Assembly: GCF_015278125.1 (NCBI RefSeq)
Contig: NZ_JADILO010000021.1
Location: forward strand, 1-64,000
Reading direction: 5' to 3'
Length of the DNA: 64,000 nucleotides
Source of the DNA: Vibrio fluminensis
GTDB taxonomy: Bacteria; Pseudomonadota; Gammaproteobacteria; Enterobacterales; Vibrionaceae
Below are positions 47,041-57,692 of this stretch, piece by piece (within the stretch, counting starts at the first letter, position 1; each line of letters starts with the position of its first letter). Made by a program: the position numbers and the translations under genes. Under the pieces are notes generated by a model. It worked only from the letters and a program-made list of their open reading frames with translations, was not told where the DNA came from and ran no database searches.

Positions 47041-47781
47041 TTAGCAGCAAACCGCCAATTGGAATTCAACGTCATCCGCATAAGCTTGACCGGTTTTGAA
47101 ATCAATAAACTTGATAGCAAAACGGTTTTTATGGCCGGAAATCATCGGATAGACGCTGTAATGCATAGGAATGTTTAGGCGCAGAATATTGGCTTCTTCA
47201 GCATCACTTTGGAAAAAGGCACTCTGGGCGACTCGAGATTGGAAATGCCCTGTAGCGCGTGTTAAACGCAGCCATAGTTTAAGAGCATTTGACAATGAGT
47301 TTAGAGATTCTAGCCAGCTACGCGCATCTTGTTGCTTGTTTTCGCATGGTAAATGCAGCCAGTGGTGCAGCGCGGGCAAATCAAAACAGCATGAGCCACC
47401 AGGCAGGTTAAAGCGCTGGCGAATGGCGCTTAAAAAGCGGTCTTCTTTTAGGCTTTGCCCAAATCTCTCTGCGCTCATCAATTCGCTATGAACTTGATCG
47501 ATTTCCAGCAGGATAGATTGCAACATTTCCTGATCGACACCCTCAACGTTGAGCCAAGTACGATAGGTAAGACGCTGCTTCTCGATATCCTTTGCCAGTT
47601 CACTCTTTAATTGGATTTGCTCAAAGATTTCGAGCAAATCAAACAGACCACGGAAGAAGTTCAAGTGCTGAAGTTCATCACTGAATTTCGATGACACGTC
47701 CAACTGATGTAGCAAAGCCTCTACACGAAGATAGATTCTGGTTTTTTCATTCAGCGGATGTTCGAAGGATTGCGTGGTCAT
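47041..47781 (-). CDS. zapD: Cell division protein ZapD
   Basis: A 246-residue ZapD (YacF) that cross-links FtsZ filaments. Recognisable family segments are [22 protein letters not shown] at the N-terminus (seen in most ZapD), [20 protein letters not shown] and the C-terminal [12 protein letters not shown]. Between coaE and yacG, as in E. coli. Confidence 0.95.
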   Translation of the reverse strand: MTTQSFEHPLNEKTRIYLRVEALLHQLDVSSKFSDELQHLNFFRGLFDLLEIFEQIQLKSELAKDIEKQRLTYRTWLNVEGVDQEMLQSILLEIDQVHSELMSAERFGQSLKEDRFLSAIRQRFNLPGGSCCFDLPALHHWLHLPCENKQQDARSWLESLNSLSNALKLWLRLTRATGHFQSRVAQSAFFQSDAEEANILRLNIPMHYSVYPMISGHKNRFAIKFIDFKTGQAYADDVEFQLAVCC

Positions 47782-47814
47782 TAAGCGGCGCCTTGATATT
47801 TTGTAGCTTTATTC

Positions 47815-48423
47815 TCACAGATTTGCCCTGCACATTTCTAGGTACTTTTTATGTAATTCTGTGATTTGGGGCAAAAGTTGTTGGTTTTGTGAATGGTTTT
47901 TAATCACATCGTTAGCAATTGCCAAGCGTTGTTGACGACTTGCTTGAGATTGCAGTATCGATTCGGCTTGCTGATGTGAAACACCATCACGATTCATAGT
48001 TCGTTCGATCTGAATCTTTTCATCCACATCGACAACTAAAATGTGGTCTGCCAACTCTTGTAAGTTGTTTTCTACCATCAATGGAATCACCAGTAGAGCA
48101 TACTCTGAGGTGACTTGCTCTAGTTGTTGTTGCATATTGCGACGAATCATCGGATGCAGCAGGCTATCTAGCCATATTTTCTCATTTCTGTCGGCAAAGA
48201 TAATTTCACGTAGGGCCGAACGATCTAGGCTTCCGTCTTCTAACAAGATTTCTCTTCCGTAGCGTTCGACAATCGCATTCAAACCATCGCTATTCGGTTC
48301 TACGACTTCGCGTGCTACGACATCGGCGTCGATGATGTCGATCGCAAACTGGTCGCGGAAAATATTGGCGACGGTAGTTTTACCACTGGCGATACCACCA
48401 GTTAATCCAATGACGAGTGCCAT
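47815..48423 (-). CDS. coaE: Dephospho-CoA kinase
   Basis: A 202-residue kinase for the last step of coenzyme A synthesis. P-loop GLTGGIASGKTTVAN, the DADVVAREVV lid region and VIPLMVENNL are clear. It follows pilD by one base, a common gammaproteobacterial arrangement with no evident functional link. Confidence 0.96.
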   Translation of the reverse strand: MALVIGLTGGIASGKTTVANIFRDQFAIDIIDADVVAREVVEPNSDGLNAIVERYGREILLEDGSLDRSALREIIFADRNEKIWLDSLLHPMIRRNMQQQLEQVTSEYALLVIPLMVENNLQELADHILVVDVDEKIQIERTMNRDGVSHQQAESILQSQASRQQRLAIANDVIKNHSQNQQLLPQITELHKKYLEMCRANL

Positions 48424-48424
48424 C

Positions 48425-49294
48425 TTATACTCCTAGTAGAAAACGGTAGTAATGGTTAAGAATGTTAGAACCCCAAAGCATCGCAACCCAACCCGCGATA
48501 GCGAGGTAAGGACCGAAAGGAAATGCCATATCAATACCTTTTTTCTGCATTCTCAATTGAATAATACCAAATACCAATCCGACGACAGAGGAAAGTAAAA
48601 TGATCATTGGTAAATATTGCCAACCAAGCCAAGCGCCAAGAGCTGCGAGCAATTTAAAGTCGCCATAACCCATGCCTTCTTTGCCCGTAATCAGTTTGAA
48701 GCCCCAGTAGACACTCCATAGACAGAGGTAGCCGGCAATCGCGCCAATCACAGCATCCTGTAGGCTTACAGGGCTGATTCCGAGTAGCGATAAACTGATT
48801 CCTGCCCACATCAGTGGTAGAGTTAATTGATCAGGCAGCAGCATCGTATCAAGATCGATAAAAGTCGCGGCGATCAGCACAAATGTGAAGAACAGTAAGG
48901 CAATGGTAAAGGTGCTATAACCAAATTGCAGAGCAGTGAGTAAACACATGACAGCCGTGAGAGCTTCAATTAATGGATATCGGGCACTTATCTTACACTG
49001 ACATTGACGACATTTTCCCCCTAGCAGCAACCAGCTAATGACAGGGATATTATCAAGGATACGAATAGGGGTATGACAACTTGGGCACGCTGAGCGAGGG
49101 ATACTGAGATTATACGTACTGTTATCAACATCTAAGTTACAGTCTGGAAAAGTCTCATTGCATTCTTTGCGCCACTCTCGCTCCATCATGATCGGTAAGC
49201 GGTGGATGACTACATTAAGGAAGCTACCAACAATTAAACCAAAAACAGTGGCCAAAAAAGGAAATAGCCAAGGGTAGTGAATAAATACAGCCAT
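48425..49294 (-). CDS. pilD: Type IV prepilin peptidase/methyltransferase
   Basis: A 289-residue inner-membrane aspartyl protease that cuts and N-methylates type IV prepilins and usually also type II secretion pseudopilins. N-terminal [17 protein letters not shown], two zinc-knuckle pairs (CPSCHTP and CRQCQC, about residues 70-100), then membrane helices with catalytic Asp in [11 protein letters not shown] and [14 protein letters not shown]. Fourth gene of pilABCD. Confidence 0.96.
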   Translation of the reverse strand: MAVFIHYPWLFPFLATVFGLIVGSFLNVVIHRLPIMMEREWRKECNETFPDCNLDVDNSTYNLSIPRSACPSCHTPIRILDNIPVISWLLLGGKCRQCQCKISARYPLIEALTAVMCLLTALQFGYSTFTIALLFFTFVLIAATFIDLDTMLLPDQLTLPLMWAGISLSLLGISPVSLQDAVIGAIAGYLCLWSVYWGFKLITGKEGMGYGDFKLLAALGAWLGWQYLPMIILLSSVVGLVFGIIQLRMQKKGIDMAFPFGPYLAIAGWVAMLWGSNILNHYYRFLLGV

Positions 49295-49342
49295 AGATTA
49301 CTCAGTATATGCAAGAAATGGAGCAGGGATTGAGTGGCTATC

Positions 49343-50566
49343 TTAGCCTATAACATTCATTAAGTTAAAGATGGGTAAATAGATTGCTAGAACTAAGCTG
49401 GCGACTATCACACTCAAGATCACAATTATTGCTGGTTCGAGTAACTTGGTAAGGTTTTCAATGTCCTCATTAAGTTGATTCTCGTGCAAGATAGCAACAC
49501 GATCGAGCATCTCATCGAGCCGTCCGGACTCTTCCCCTATCATGATCATTTGTATACTCATTTCGCAGAACAGATGACTGTCTCGCATTGCTAAATAGAG
49601 CGGCATCCCAGAGTTGGTATTGCGATATATGTCAGTGAGCGCTTGTTTTCTACAAAGTGTCTGGTGATTTTGTGATGCAGATTTTAGGCAAGTAAGCAGC
49701 GGAATTCCTGCAGTAATGCAAGTTGCTAAAGTTCGAGTATACCTTGCAATAAAAGCCTTGTGGCTAATTGAGCCAATAATTGGCAGCTTGCCTGTTAATT
49801 GGCTTATCAAGTGATTGAAGTGAGAGGCGCGCTTTCTTGTCCATTTGAGCACCATTATGCTGGCTGCGAGGCTGATAATAAGGGAGAAGCCATATGTTTG
49901 GAGAAAAACGGAAAGTTGAATGACTTGTTGGGTGAACCAAGGCAGTTCTGCATCAAAACTATCAAACATGATTTGAAATTCTGGAATGACGAGCGTTAGC
50001 ATCAAGTAAGTGATTGAAAGTGAAATGAGCAACACGATAGTAGGATAGATCGAGGCCTTACGTAACTTGTTATGGAGTTGCTGTGATTTTTCTCTATGGT
50101 CGGCTATGTGCTGAAATACTTGGGCTAGATTACCACTAAGCTCAGCGGCACAAAGTAGTTCTATATAAAGAGAGTCAAAGTGGGGGATGCCGAGAAAGAT
50201 TTGCTTAAGAGGCGAACCAGCAGTGGTTCTTTGTTTAAGTCGTAATAGCAAAATTTTCATTGCAGTATTGGTTTGTCGTTCCCCAATCAAGTTAATTGCT
50301 TGGATTAAAGGAATTCCCGCGGCGAGCATTGTTGCAAGTTGACGAGTAAGCAGCGTGATTTCTTTACTCTTTATTTGGTTTAATCGAATGCGTGATTTTG
50401 ATAAAGGTTTGCATATTAAAGAGGTCGGTTGGATACCTTGTCGTTTTAATTGTTCTCGAACTTCATGTTGAGTGATTGCCACTATCGTCCCTGAGCATCG
50501 TTTACCGCGCCGATTGACACCTCGCCAGCAATATTGGGCTATGTGTTTTTCGTCTGAATCGTCCAA
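49343..50566 (-). CDS. pilC: Type IV pilus inner-membrane platform protein PilC
   Basis: A GspF/PilC-family protein with two T2SSF repeats: TLLTRQLATMLAAGIPLIQAI near residue 60 and RYTRTLATCITAGIPLL near residue 265, plus three membrane segments. I chose the TTG at 50566, one base past the pilB stop and preceded by GGGGTAAG, giving 407 residues, the family norm. An in-frame TTG at 50605 would overlap pilB by 38 bases and lacks a ribosome site. Both choices use TTG. Confidence 0.9.
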   Translation of the reverse strand: MDDSDEKHIAQYCWRGVNRRGKRCSGTIVAITQHEVREQLKRQGIQPTSLICKPLSKSRIRLNQIKSKEITLLTRQLATMLAAGIPLIQAINLIGERQTNTAMKILLLRLKQRTTAGSPLKQIFLGIPHFDSLYIELLCAAELSGNLAQVFQHIADHREKSQQLHNKLRKASIYPTIVLLISLSITYLMLTLVIPEFQIMFDSFDAELPWFTQQVIQLSVFLQTYGFSLIISLAASIMVLKWTRKRASHFNHLISQLTGKLPIIGSISHKAFIARYTRTLATCITAGIPLLTCLKSASQNHQTLCRKQALTDIYRNTNSGMPLYLAMRDSHLFCEMSIQMIMIGEESGRLDEMLDRVAILHENQLNEDIENLTKLLEPAIIVILSVIVASLVLAIYLPIFNLMNVIG

Positions 50567-50567
50567 C

Positions 50568-52292
50568 TTACTTACCCCAATCGAGATGTCGTTCAAGTTC
50601 TGCAATAGTGGTTTCTCCTCGTATCAATTTATTTCTGCCAGACTGTGCCAATGTCGTCATACCTTGCATGTTGGCTTGAGACTGTAATGTAGCGGTGCAG
50701 GCCTGTTCTAAAATAAGCTGGCGAATTGAGGAATCAACGTTCATCACCTCAAACAGCCCAATTCTTCCCATATAGCCTTGATTGCAATGATGGCATCCTA
50801 CTGGCGAAGCGCGATAGAGAATGGTTGTTGTGGTTACTTGATATTGAATGCACTCTTCAGTAGTCGGCTGGTAACTCTGTTTACACATAGGGCATAAGCG
50901 ACGCACTAGTCTCTGTGCAATGACTAAAGTAAGTGAAGCGGCAATGTTATAAGCTTTTATGCCCATGTTTTGTAGGCGGGTTAGGGTTTCGGTTGCCGAG
51001 TTAGTATGCAAAGTCGATAGAACTAAATGCCCGGTCTGGGCCGCTTTGACAGCAATATCAGCGGTTTCAAAATCGCGTATTTCGCCAACCATGATTACAT
51101 CGGGGTCCTGACGTAAAAACGAGCGCAGCGCACAAGCAAAATCAAACCCAATTTGCGGTTTGATCTGTACTTGGTTAATGCCGGGTAAATTAATTTCGAC
51201 AGGGTCTTCTGCGGTAGCGATATTAACCAGAGATGTGTTGATTCGATTAAGTCCTGAATACAAAGAGAGAGTCTTACCGCTTCCTGTTGGGCCTGTTATT
51301 AGTATTAGTCCTTGAGGATGATTTAGCGCGTCTATGTATAACTGTTGCTGTTCGGGGTCTAAGCCCAACTGCTCAATACTCAGTTGATTGGTGTGATTGC
51401 CCAAAATACGTAGAACGATCTTCTCGCCCCATAGGGTAGGTAGTGTCGAGATACGAATGTTGATGTTTTGGTTATTCGTTAATTTCAGTTTTGCGCGCCC
51501 ATCTTGAGGTAAACGTTTTTCTGTAATATCGAGAAGGGCGAGTATTTTTACTCGAGAGGTAAGACGACGACCAAGTTGGACTGGCGGTTGATGGGCTTCT
51601 ATTAATATGCCATCGCACCGGATACGGATACGAAACTGGTCCTCATAAGGCTCAAAGTGAATATCTGACGCGCCTTTACTGATGGCATCCAGCAGAACTT
51701 GATGGATATAGCGACTGACAGGGGCCTCATCACCATCAATTTGACGGGTATCTTGAGTTTCTTCCTCGGTAAGCTCGACCATGTTTTTTAGTGCGAGGCC
51801 GTCTATTTCCTTAAAATCAGAAGTATGTTCAGCGTGCGCTCTTCCATAGAGTGAATGAATGGCAGCTTTAATTGATTCCACATTGCTTAAGACCAACTGC
51901 GTCTCTTTTCCTGTCGCAAAACGGAATTCTTTTTCAATTACCTCATTGCTTGGATCGTAAACGGCGAGAGTAAGCAGGTTATTTTCTAGCTGTATTGGTA
52001 ATGCATGGTAACGCGTGATCAGAGATCTTAGCCCGAGCTCGCGGCACAGCGGCTCGAAGGGATAATGACTAGGTTCGATCAGTTTGAGTTGAAACAGACG
52101 GGCAAATATCAGAGCGAGTTGTTTGTTGTTGATGATGTTGTTTTCTACTAACCATTCGCAAGGAGAGTTCGGGTTAACTTTATCCAGTTCAATGAGTTGC
52201 TTAGTTTGGATATGTCCCTCTCTAAGCAACAGGTCAATAAGGGGATTTTTCACTGTACTGTTATTTGAACTGTGCACAGTTACTGGCATCAT
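50568..52292 (-). CDS. pilB: Type IV pilus assembly ATPase PilB
   Basis: A GspE/PilB ATPase that drives pilus extension. N-terminal GspE-N domain, then Walker A ITGPTGSGKTLSLYS, Asp and His boxes in MVGEIRDFETADIAVKAAQTGH, and a four-Cys zinc site (CPMC and CHHC). The start is uncertain: ATG 52292 (574 residues) overlaps pilA by 32 bases; GTG 52253 would give 561 residues without overlap but has no good ribosome site. Confidence 0.93.
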   Translation of the reverse strand: MMPVTVHSSNNSTVKNPLIDLLLREGHIQTKQLIELDKVNPNSPCEWLVENNIINNKQLALIFARLFQLKLIEPSHYPFEPLCRELGLRSLITRYHALPIQLENNLLTLAVYDPSNEVIEKEFRFATGKETQLVLSNVESIKAAIHSLYGRAHAEHTSDFKEIDGLALKNMVELTEEETQDTRQIDGDEAPVSRYIHQVLLDAISKGASDIHFEPYEDQFRIRIRCDGILIEAHQPPVQLGRRLTSRVKILALLDITEKRLPQDGRAKLKLTNNQNINIRISTLPTLWGEKIVLRILGNHTNQLSIEQLGLDPEQQQLYIDALNHPQGLILITGPTGSGKTLSLYSGLNRINTSLVNIATAEDPVEINLPGINQVQIKPQIGFDFACALRSFLRQDPDVIMVGEIRDFETADIAVKAAQTGHLVLSTLHTNSATETLTRLQNMGIKAYNIAASLTLVIAQRLVRRLCPMCKQSYQPTTEECIQYQVTTTTILYRASPVGCHHCNQGYMGRIGLFEVMNVDSSIRQLILEQACTATLQSQANMQGMTTLAQSGRNKLIRGETTIAELERHLDWGK

Positions 52293-52677
52293 CGCTGATA
52301 GACCACGTCATTATCCCCCCGCTGGTTACATTGGGGCTATAGCTAAAGGTGTTGTTCGTCGCTGAGTTGTTGTCACAATCTACCTGCGGGTTTAAGGCTA
52401 TTTTCCCTTTGGTGACCCCTGTTACCCGAGAGGCAGCATTAGGGATACTGCCTGTTCCAGCATCACACTGCGAGAGGTCGCCATTTTCTGCGAAACACAA
52501 CCCAACGGCCGTTTTGTACGAACCCGCCTCAGCAAGCGTCGCAATAACATTAGATTTCACAGTGTAGTTCTTGTAAATAGGGATACCAATAGTAGCAAGC
52601 ACAGCGATGATGGCGACGACCACCATCAATTCAATTAAGGTAAAACCGCGAGTGCACTTCTGAGCGGAGCGAGTCAT
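52261..52677 (-). CDS. pilA: Type IV pilin PilA
   Basis: A 138-residue type IVa prepilin. The 11-residue leader ends KCTRG, followed by the N-methyl-Phe helix FTLIELMVVVAIIAVLATIG with Glu5. The C-terminal half has Cys pairs (for example CDNNS...SNCAQ) for the D-loop disulfide. In vibrios the homologous pilus serves chitin attachment and DNA uptake. First gene of pilABCD; ribosome site GAGAAGGAAATC. The C-terminal domain is expected to vary between strains. Confidence 0.95.
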   Translation of the reverse strand: MTRSAQKCTRGFTLIELMVVVAIIAVLATIGIPIYKNYTVKSNVIATLAEAGSYKTAVGLCFAENGDLSQCDAGTGSIPNAASRVTGVTKGKIALNPQVDCDNNSATNNTFSYSPNVTSGGIMTWSISDDASNCAQFK

Positions 52678-52855
52678 AACGATTTCCTTCTCTTTTTAGT
52701 TTAAGGATGACTAGCTTAGGCTTGGATTAAATGCGGGAGTAGGTTTGTTTGGCTAAGTTCTGATTGGCGCGGCATGATTAGCCACTTTTGTTACAAAGGC
52801 GGTGATGAGTGGGATTGATACTGCTCGGCAACTCTAAGCCAGTCTGTTATGGCAT

Positions 52856-52882
52856 GAAAAAGCCGCATCATGGATGCGGCTA
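52856..52882 (-). terminator. Terminator after mutS
   Basis: Perfect stem AGCCGCATC/GATGCGGCT with loop ATG and a minus-strand T-tail. Confidence 0.88.
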
Positions 52883-52907
52883 GAAATTGCTAATTTGAGC
52901 GAAATAG

Positions 52908-55475
52908 CTACAGTAGCTTCTTCAAGCGGTACAGCTCTTCCAAGGCTTGGCGAGGAGTTAAATCATCAGGGTCAATATTTGCTAGCGCTTCTTCTACTTC
53001 ACTTGGCTCAGGAATCAAGCTCAGTTGATTTGCAATATCAACCGCTGTGCTGCGAGGTGCATTATTTTCCGTTGCTAGGCTAAGCTGTTCAAGTTGAGTG
53101 AGTTTAGCGCGCGCTTGCTTGATAACTGTTTTTGGTACGCCAGCGAGCCCTGCGACGGCAAGGCCATAAGATTTGCTTGCTGCCCCTTCTTGTACTGCGT
53201 GCATAAACGCAATGCTATCACCGTGTTCGACTGCGTCTAAGTGAACGTTAGCCAAATGTTCAATTTGGTTTGGTAGCTCGGTTAACTCAAAGTAGTGAGT
53301 GGCAAACAGCGTTAAAGAACCAATCTGTTTAGCTAACCACTCCGCACTTGCCCAAGCTAGCGATAGACCATCATAGGTACTGGTACCACGGCCAATCTCA
53401 TCCATCAACACTAGGCTACGCTCGGTTGCGTTGTGCAGAATATTGGCCGTTTCTGTCATCTCAACCATGAAGGTTGAACGACCCGAAGCAAGATCATCCG
53501 ATGCACCAATACGGGTAAAAATGCGATCGATTGAGCCAATATGTGCAGCTTCTGCAGGAACGTAAGATCCGATATGTGCCATAAGGGCAATCAAGGCGGT
53601 TTGGCGCATGTAGGTCGACTTACCCCCCATATTTGGGCCGGTAATGATCAGCATTTTGCGCTGAGTATTGAGCTCAATTGGGTTGGCAATAAACGGCTCA
53701 TCCAACACTTGTTCAACTACAGGGTGACGACCTGCTTGAATCGAAATACCTGGTTCTTGATTTAGTGTTGGGCGACAGTAGTCCAAACTATCAGCGCGCT
53801 CAGCAAGGTTTTGCAATACATCTAACTGCGAAACTGCCGACGCAAGGTTTTGCAGTTGTTCTAGGTGAGGTAGGAGTAGGTCAAATAACTCTTCCCACAG
53901 TTTTTTCTCTACCGAAAGCGCTTTAGATTTTGAGCTAAGCACTTTGTCTTCGTGCTCTTTAAGCTCAGGAATAATGTAGCGCTCTGCGTTCTTTAGCGTT
54001 TGGCGGCGTACATAGTGCGCAGGCACTAAATGGCTTTGTCCACGGCTTACCTGAATAAAGAAGCCATGTACGGCGTTATAGCCGACTTTTAGCGTGTCGA
54101 TGTCGTGACGTTCACGCTCTTCACGCTCGAGCTTTTCTAAATACTCAGTCGCGCCGTCAGCGAGGTTGCGCCATTCATCAAGCTCAGCGTTATAACCTGT
54201 CGCTATCACACCACCTTCACGGATCACCACTGGAGGGTTTTCTTTAATCGCACGCTCAAGTAAATCGCAAACATACTCAATTGGTGCGGCGTATTGTGCC
54301 AACTTAGCGAGATAAGGGTGGTTGAGTGATGATAATACTTCTGCCAGTTCAGGTAGTTGCTGCATTGCATGGCGCAGACGCGCGAGATCTCGCGGGCGTG
54401 CTGAGCGCAATGCTAAACGTGCCAAAATACGTTCGATATCACCAATCTGCTTTAGTACCGGTTGTAAGTCGCAGAAAAGGCTTTGTTCTTTGATGTCGGT
54501 AATCGCATCCAGGCGTTGGTTTAGCGTATCAATGCAGCGCATCGGTTGGTGCAACCAACGTTTGAGCATTCGGCTACCCATAGGCGTTGCCGTTTTATCT
54601 AACACATCGGCAAGCGTGTTATCCAAGCCGCCAGCAAGGTTTTGGGTGATCTCAAGGTTACGGCGAGTTGCCGCATCTAGAATGACAGAGTGATCTTGGC
54701 GATCAAATGTCAGTGAGCGAATATGCGGTAGCGCAGTACGTTGAGTATCTTTCACATACTGAATCAAACAGCCAGCTGCGCACAGACCGAGCTTGGCATT
54801 TTCTACACCAAAGCCAATTAAGTCACGGGTACCAAATTGCTGATTGAGTTGCTGCTTGGCCGTGTCGATTTCGAATTCCCAAACTGGACGACGACGGTTG
54901 CCACTGCGCGAGGACATCAAATGTACCGGCTCGAAATCCTCAGGGAAAAGCAGTTCGCGCGGTGAAGTACGTTGCAGCTCAGCTGCCATGGCTTCTTCGC
55001 TTTCCGGTTCAGTTAATTGGAAGCGACCCGAAGTGATGTCCAGTGTGGCATAGCCGAATTTATCATTGTGGTGATAAATAGCCGCAATTAGGTTATCAAC
55101 ACGTTCAGACAGCAGAGCTTCGTCGGTCACGGTACCAGGTGTGACAATGCGCACCACTTTACGCTCTACCGGGCCTTTGCTGGTGGCAGGATCACCAATT
55201 TGTTCACAGATCGCGACCGACTCACCCAATTGCACAAGTTTGGCTAAGTAACCTTCTACTGCGTGGTAAGGCACACCCGCCATCGGGATTGGTTCGCCCG
55301 CTGATGAGCCACGCTTGGTCAATGAGATATCGAGCAGTTGTGAAGCGCGTTTCGCGTCATCATAAAATAGTTCGTAGAAGTCACCCATACGATAGAACAG
55401 CAAGATATCAGGGTTCTCTGCTTTCAACTTTAGATACTGTTGCATCATTGGAGTGTGTTTTTGTTCGGCTTTCAC
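52908..55475 (-). CDS. mutS: DNA mismatch repair protein MutS
   Basis: An 855-residue mismatch-binding ATPase. N-terminal mismatch domain with the Phe-x-Glu-type motif in [14 protein letters not shown], core and lever domains, and the ATPase with Walker [30 protein letters not shown] and FATHYFELT. The C-terminal tail ([20 protein letters not shown]) is the tetramerisation segment. Divergent from pncC-recA. Confidence 0.98.
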   Translation of the reverse strand: MKAEQKHTPMMQQYLKLKAENPDILLFYRMGDFYELFYDDAKRASQLLDISLTKRGSSAGEPIPMAGVPYHAVEGYLAKLVQLGESVAICEQIGDPATSKGPVERKVVRIVTPGTVTDEALLSERVDNLIAAIYHHNDKFGYATLDITSGRFQLTEPESEEAMAAELQRTSPRELLFPEDFEPVHLMSSRSGNRRRPVWEFEIDTAKQQLNQQFGTRDLIGFGVENAKLGLCAAGCLIQYVKDTQRTALPHIRSLTFDRQDHSVILDAATRRNLEITQNLAGGLDNTLADVLDKTATPMGSRMLKRWLHQPMRCIDTLNQRLDAITDIKEQSLFCDLQPVLKQIGDIERILARLALRSARPRDLARLRHAMQQLPELAEVLSSLNHPYLAKLAQYAAPIEYVCDLLERAIKENPPVVIREGGVIATGYNAELDEWRNLADGATEYLEKLEREERERHDIDTLKVGYNAVHGFFIQVSRGQSHLVPAHYVRRQTLKNAERYIIPELKEHEDKVLSSKSKALSVEKKLWEELFDLLLPHLEQLQNLASAVSQLDVLQNLAERADSLDYCRPTLNQEPGISIQAGRHPVVEQVLDEPFIANPIELNTQRKMLIITGPNMGGKSTYMRQTALIALMAHIGSYVPAEAAHIGSIDRIFTRIGASDDLASGRSTFMVEMTETANILHNATERSLVLMDEIGRGTSTYDGLSLAWASAEWLAKQIGSLTLFATHYFELTELPNQIEHLANVHLDAVEHGDSIAFMHAVQEGAASKSYGLAVAGLAGVPKTVIKQARAKLTQLEQLSLATENNAPRSTAVDIANQLSLIPEPSEVEEALANIDPDDLTPRQALEELYRLKKLL

Positions 55476-55559
55476 GGCTAACTTCTTTCGTTTATGACAA
55501 TTGCGGCTTAGGATACGTGAATCGATTACGGGCGAAAAGTCACATTGAGGTTTTTGAAC

Positions 55560-56051
55560 ATGGAATCACATCAAATTTTAAGCGTTGAGCTTGGTAAGTT
55601 ATTGCAGCAACGCCACCAGACTCTCGCAACCGCAGAGTCTTGCACCGGTGGGGGGATTTCAGCAGCAGTGACTGATATTGCTGGTAGCTCTGCGTGGTTT
55701 GACCGTACGTTCGTGACTTATAGTAATGAAGCTAAAATGGAGATGTTGGGTGTTCAAGCGAAAACGCTAGAAACACATGGTGCGGTGAGTGAACCAGTAG
55801 TGATTGAAATGGTGCAAGGTACGCTGACAAACTCGAATGCGACTATCGCCGTCTCGGTGAGTGGTATCGCAGGACCGGGGGGAGGAACTCCAGATAAACC
55901 CGTTGGTACAGTGTGTTTTTGTTTCACAGATAATACTGGTTGGTTAAAAGTAACGACGGAACATTTTTCTGGCGATAGAGCAGGGGTGCGCGAGCAAGCG
56001 GTTGAGTTTGCACTTAAAACCCTGTGTGACTATTTGGGCGAGAGATCATAG
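55560..56051 (+). CDS. pncC: Nicotinamide-nucleotide amidohydrolase (CinA C-terminal family)
   Basis: A 163-residue stand-alone CinA C-terminal domain that deamidates nicotinamide mononucleotide to recycle NAD. Motifs: [36 protein letters not shown] and [20 protein letters not shown] chose ATG 55560 after GAGGTTTTTGAAC; a TTG at 55545 is in frame. It precedes recA, the classic order. Confidence 0.94.
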   Translation: MESHQILSVELGKLLQQRHQTLATAESCTGGGISAAVTDIAGSSAWFDRTFVTYSNEAKMEMLGVQAKTLETHGAVSEPVVIEMVQGTLTNSNATIAVSVSGIAGPGGGTPDKPVGTVCFCFTDNTGWLKVTTEHFSGDRAGVREQAVEFALKTLCDYLGERS

Positions 56052-56127
56052 TTTCATTGTTTGAGGTTTAAAATCCTCGCCAGATCAGTACTCTATCGAG
56101 CGACTGCAAAAAAAATCCATACAGGTA

Positions 56128-56155
56128 TGGACACTGTATGAATCAACAGTATAAT
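56128..56155 (+). promoter_or_regulatory. recA promoter with LexA (SOS) box in the spacer
   Basis: -35 TGGACA (56128-56133) and -10 TATAAT (56150-56155) have a 16-bp spacer that is exactly the LexA box CTGTATGAATCAACAG (56134-56149; consensus CTGT-N8-ACAG). LexA binding would block polymerase directly. Confidence 0.9.
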
Positions 56156-56242
56156 GGCACTCATAAATTGTTCAGTTGATGCTGAACAGCACGAATCAGA
56201 TTTTTGTATTCATCAGCCATGATGGATAGCTTGGAGAAAGTG

Positions 56243-57283
56243 ATGGACGAGAATAAACAGAAAGCCCTCGCCGCTGCGCTAGGTCAGATTGAAAAGCAAT
56301 TCGGTAAAGGCTCTATTATGCGCCTTGGCGACAACCGCACAATGGATGTAGAAACCATTTCGACAGGTTCACTTTCTCTAGATATCGCACTCGGTGCTGG
56401 TGGTCTACCAATGGGTCGTATCGTAGAAATCTACGGTCCAGAATCTTCAGGTAAAACAACCTTAACTCTTGAGCTGATTGCTGCTGCGCAACGTGAAGGC
56501 AAAACTTGTGCCTTTATCGATGCTGAGCATGCGCTTGATCCAATCTATGCGAAGAAGCTAGGTGTTGATATTGATGCGCTATTGGTTTCTCAGCCAGATA
56601 CAGGTGAGCAAGCGTTAGAAATCTGTGATGCATTAGCACGCTCAGGTGCAATTGACGTTCTAGTGGTTGACTCAGTAGCGGCACTAACACCAAAAGCTGA
56701 AATTGAAGGCGAGATGGGCGATAGCCACATGGGTCTTCAAGCGCGTATGCTATCGCAAGCAATGCGTAAGCTAACGGGTAACCTCAAGCAGTCTAACTGT
56801 ATGTGTATCTTCATTAACCAAATTCGTATGAAGATTGGTGTAATGTTTGGTAACCCAGAAACAACAACGGGTGGTAACGCGCTGAAGTTTTACGCGTCTG
56901 TTCGTCTTGATATCCGCCGTACTGGGTCTATCAAAGAAGGTGATGAAGTTGTGGGTAACGAAACCCGCATCAAAGTGGTGAAGAACAAGATTGCTGCACC
57001 ATTTAAACAAGCAGAAACGCAGATCCTTTATGGTCAAGGCTTTAACCGTGAAGGCGAACTGATCGACCTAGGTGTAAAGCACAAGCTAGTTGAGAAAGCG
57101 GGTGCATGGTACAGCTACAACGGTGACAAGATTGGTCAAGGTAAAGCGAATGCTTGCAAGTTCCTTAAAGAGAACCCTGAAGCCGCTCAAACCATCGATA
57201 GCAAGCTGCGAGAAATGTTGCTAACACCAGTTCAGCCGGAAGAGCCTGAAACGGGTGAGATGCCACAAGAAGAAGAGTTTTAA
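56243..57283 (+). CDS. recA: Recombinase RecA
   Basis: A 346-residue recombinase and SOS coprotease. Walker [10 protein letters not shown], the L1/L2 DNA-binding loops ([12 protein letters not shown] and [12 protein letters not shown]) and the acidic C-terminal tail ([14 protein letters not shown]) are visible. ATG 56243 is preceded by GGAGAAAGTG; upstream in-frame ATGs at 56204-56222 lie in the leader. A terminator follows at once, and no recX is found downstream. Confidence 0.98.
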   Translation: MDENKQKALAAALGQIEKQFGKGSIMRLGDNRTMDVETISTGSLSLDIALGAGGLPMGRIVEIYGPESSGKTTLTLELIAAAQREGKTCAFIDAEHALDPIYAKKLGVDIDALLVSQPDTGEQALEICDALARSGAIDVLVVDSVAALTPKAEIEGEMGDSHMGLQARMLSQAMRKLTGNLKQSNCMCIFINQIRMKIGVMFGNPETTTGGNALKFYASVRLDIRRTGSIKEGDEVVGNETRIKVVKNKIAAPFKQAETQILYGQGFNREGELIDLGVKHKLVEKAGAWYSYNGDKIGQGKANACKFLKENPEAAQTIDSKLREMLLTPVQPEEPETGEMPQEEEF

Positions 57284-57321
57284 TTTTTCTTTGCTCACAG
57301 AGCTAAACTGAATCCATTGCC

Positions 57322-57350
57322 AAGCCCTGCATCATGCGGGGCTTTTTTTT
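57322..57350 (+). terminator. Terminator after recA
   Basis: Stem AGCCCTGC/GCGGGGCT (one G-T pair) followed by eight T residues. Confidence 0.9.
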
Positions 57351-57430
57351 ATCTGTACTATCTCTTCTGCGTGATGCCATACATTCTACTTGTTGCTTGC
57401 AAACAAGTGTTATCTCTCTAGGCTATTTGA

Positions 57431-57460
57431 CACAGCCACAGCCACAGCCACAGCCACAGC
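57431..57460. repeat. Hexamer tandem repeat, 5 x CACAGC
   Basis: Five perfect copies of CACAGC in non-coding DNA between recA and the tyrosine phenol-lyase gene. Confidence 0.9.
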
Positions 57461-57608
57461 TAACAGGCAATCCGTTTCGAACGTTTGAGTGGACTGTTAC
57501 TTTCCTTAATAGCAGCGTCTTATTTGAGGGATATATTGGTGGGATTTAGCCAATAGAATGTAGGCAGTATCATTAGCAATGATGAAAGCAAGTTGAAGGG
57601 AGCTGGCT

Positions 57609-57692
57609 ATGAGGATTGTCTTGTTCTTTCTTAGCATCCTGTTAACGGAAAAACAGAGCTCATATTATTCGGCTATTTTTAATGTGATCTAG
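57609..57692 (+). CDS. Possible 27-aa hydrophobic small protein
   Basis: ATG 57609 follows AAGGGAGCTGGCT, a good ribosome site. The peptide starts MRIVLFFLSILLTEKQSSYY, with a short hydrophobic stretch like a membrane anchor or signal peptide. It may be a real small protein or a chance ORF or remnant; no promoter or terminator was recognised. Confidence 0.2.
   Translation: MRIVLFFLSILLTEKQSSYYSAIFNVI

Noticed and set aside
57334..57549. 71-residue ORF with a Pro-Gln repeat
   Set aside because: It starts inside the recA terminator, has no ribosome site, and the repeat is just the CACAGC microsatellite read in frame.
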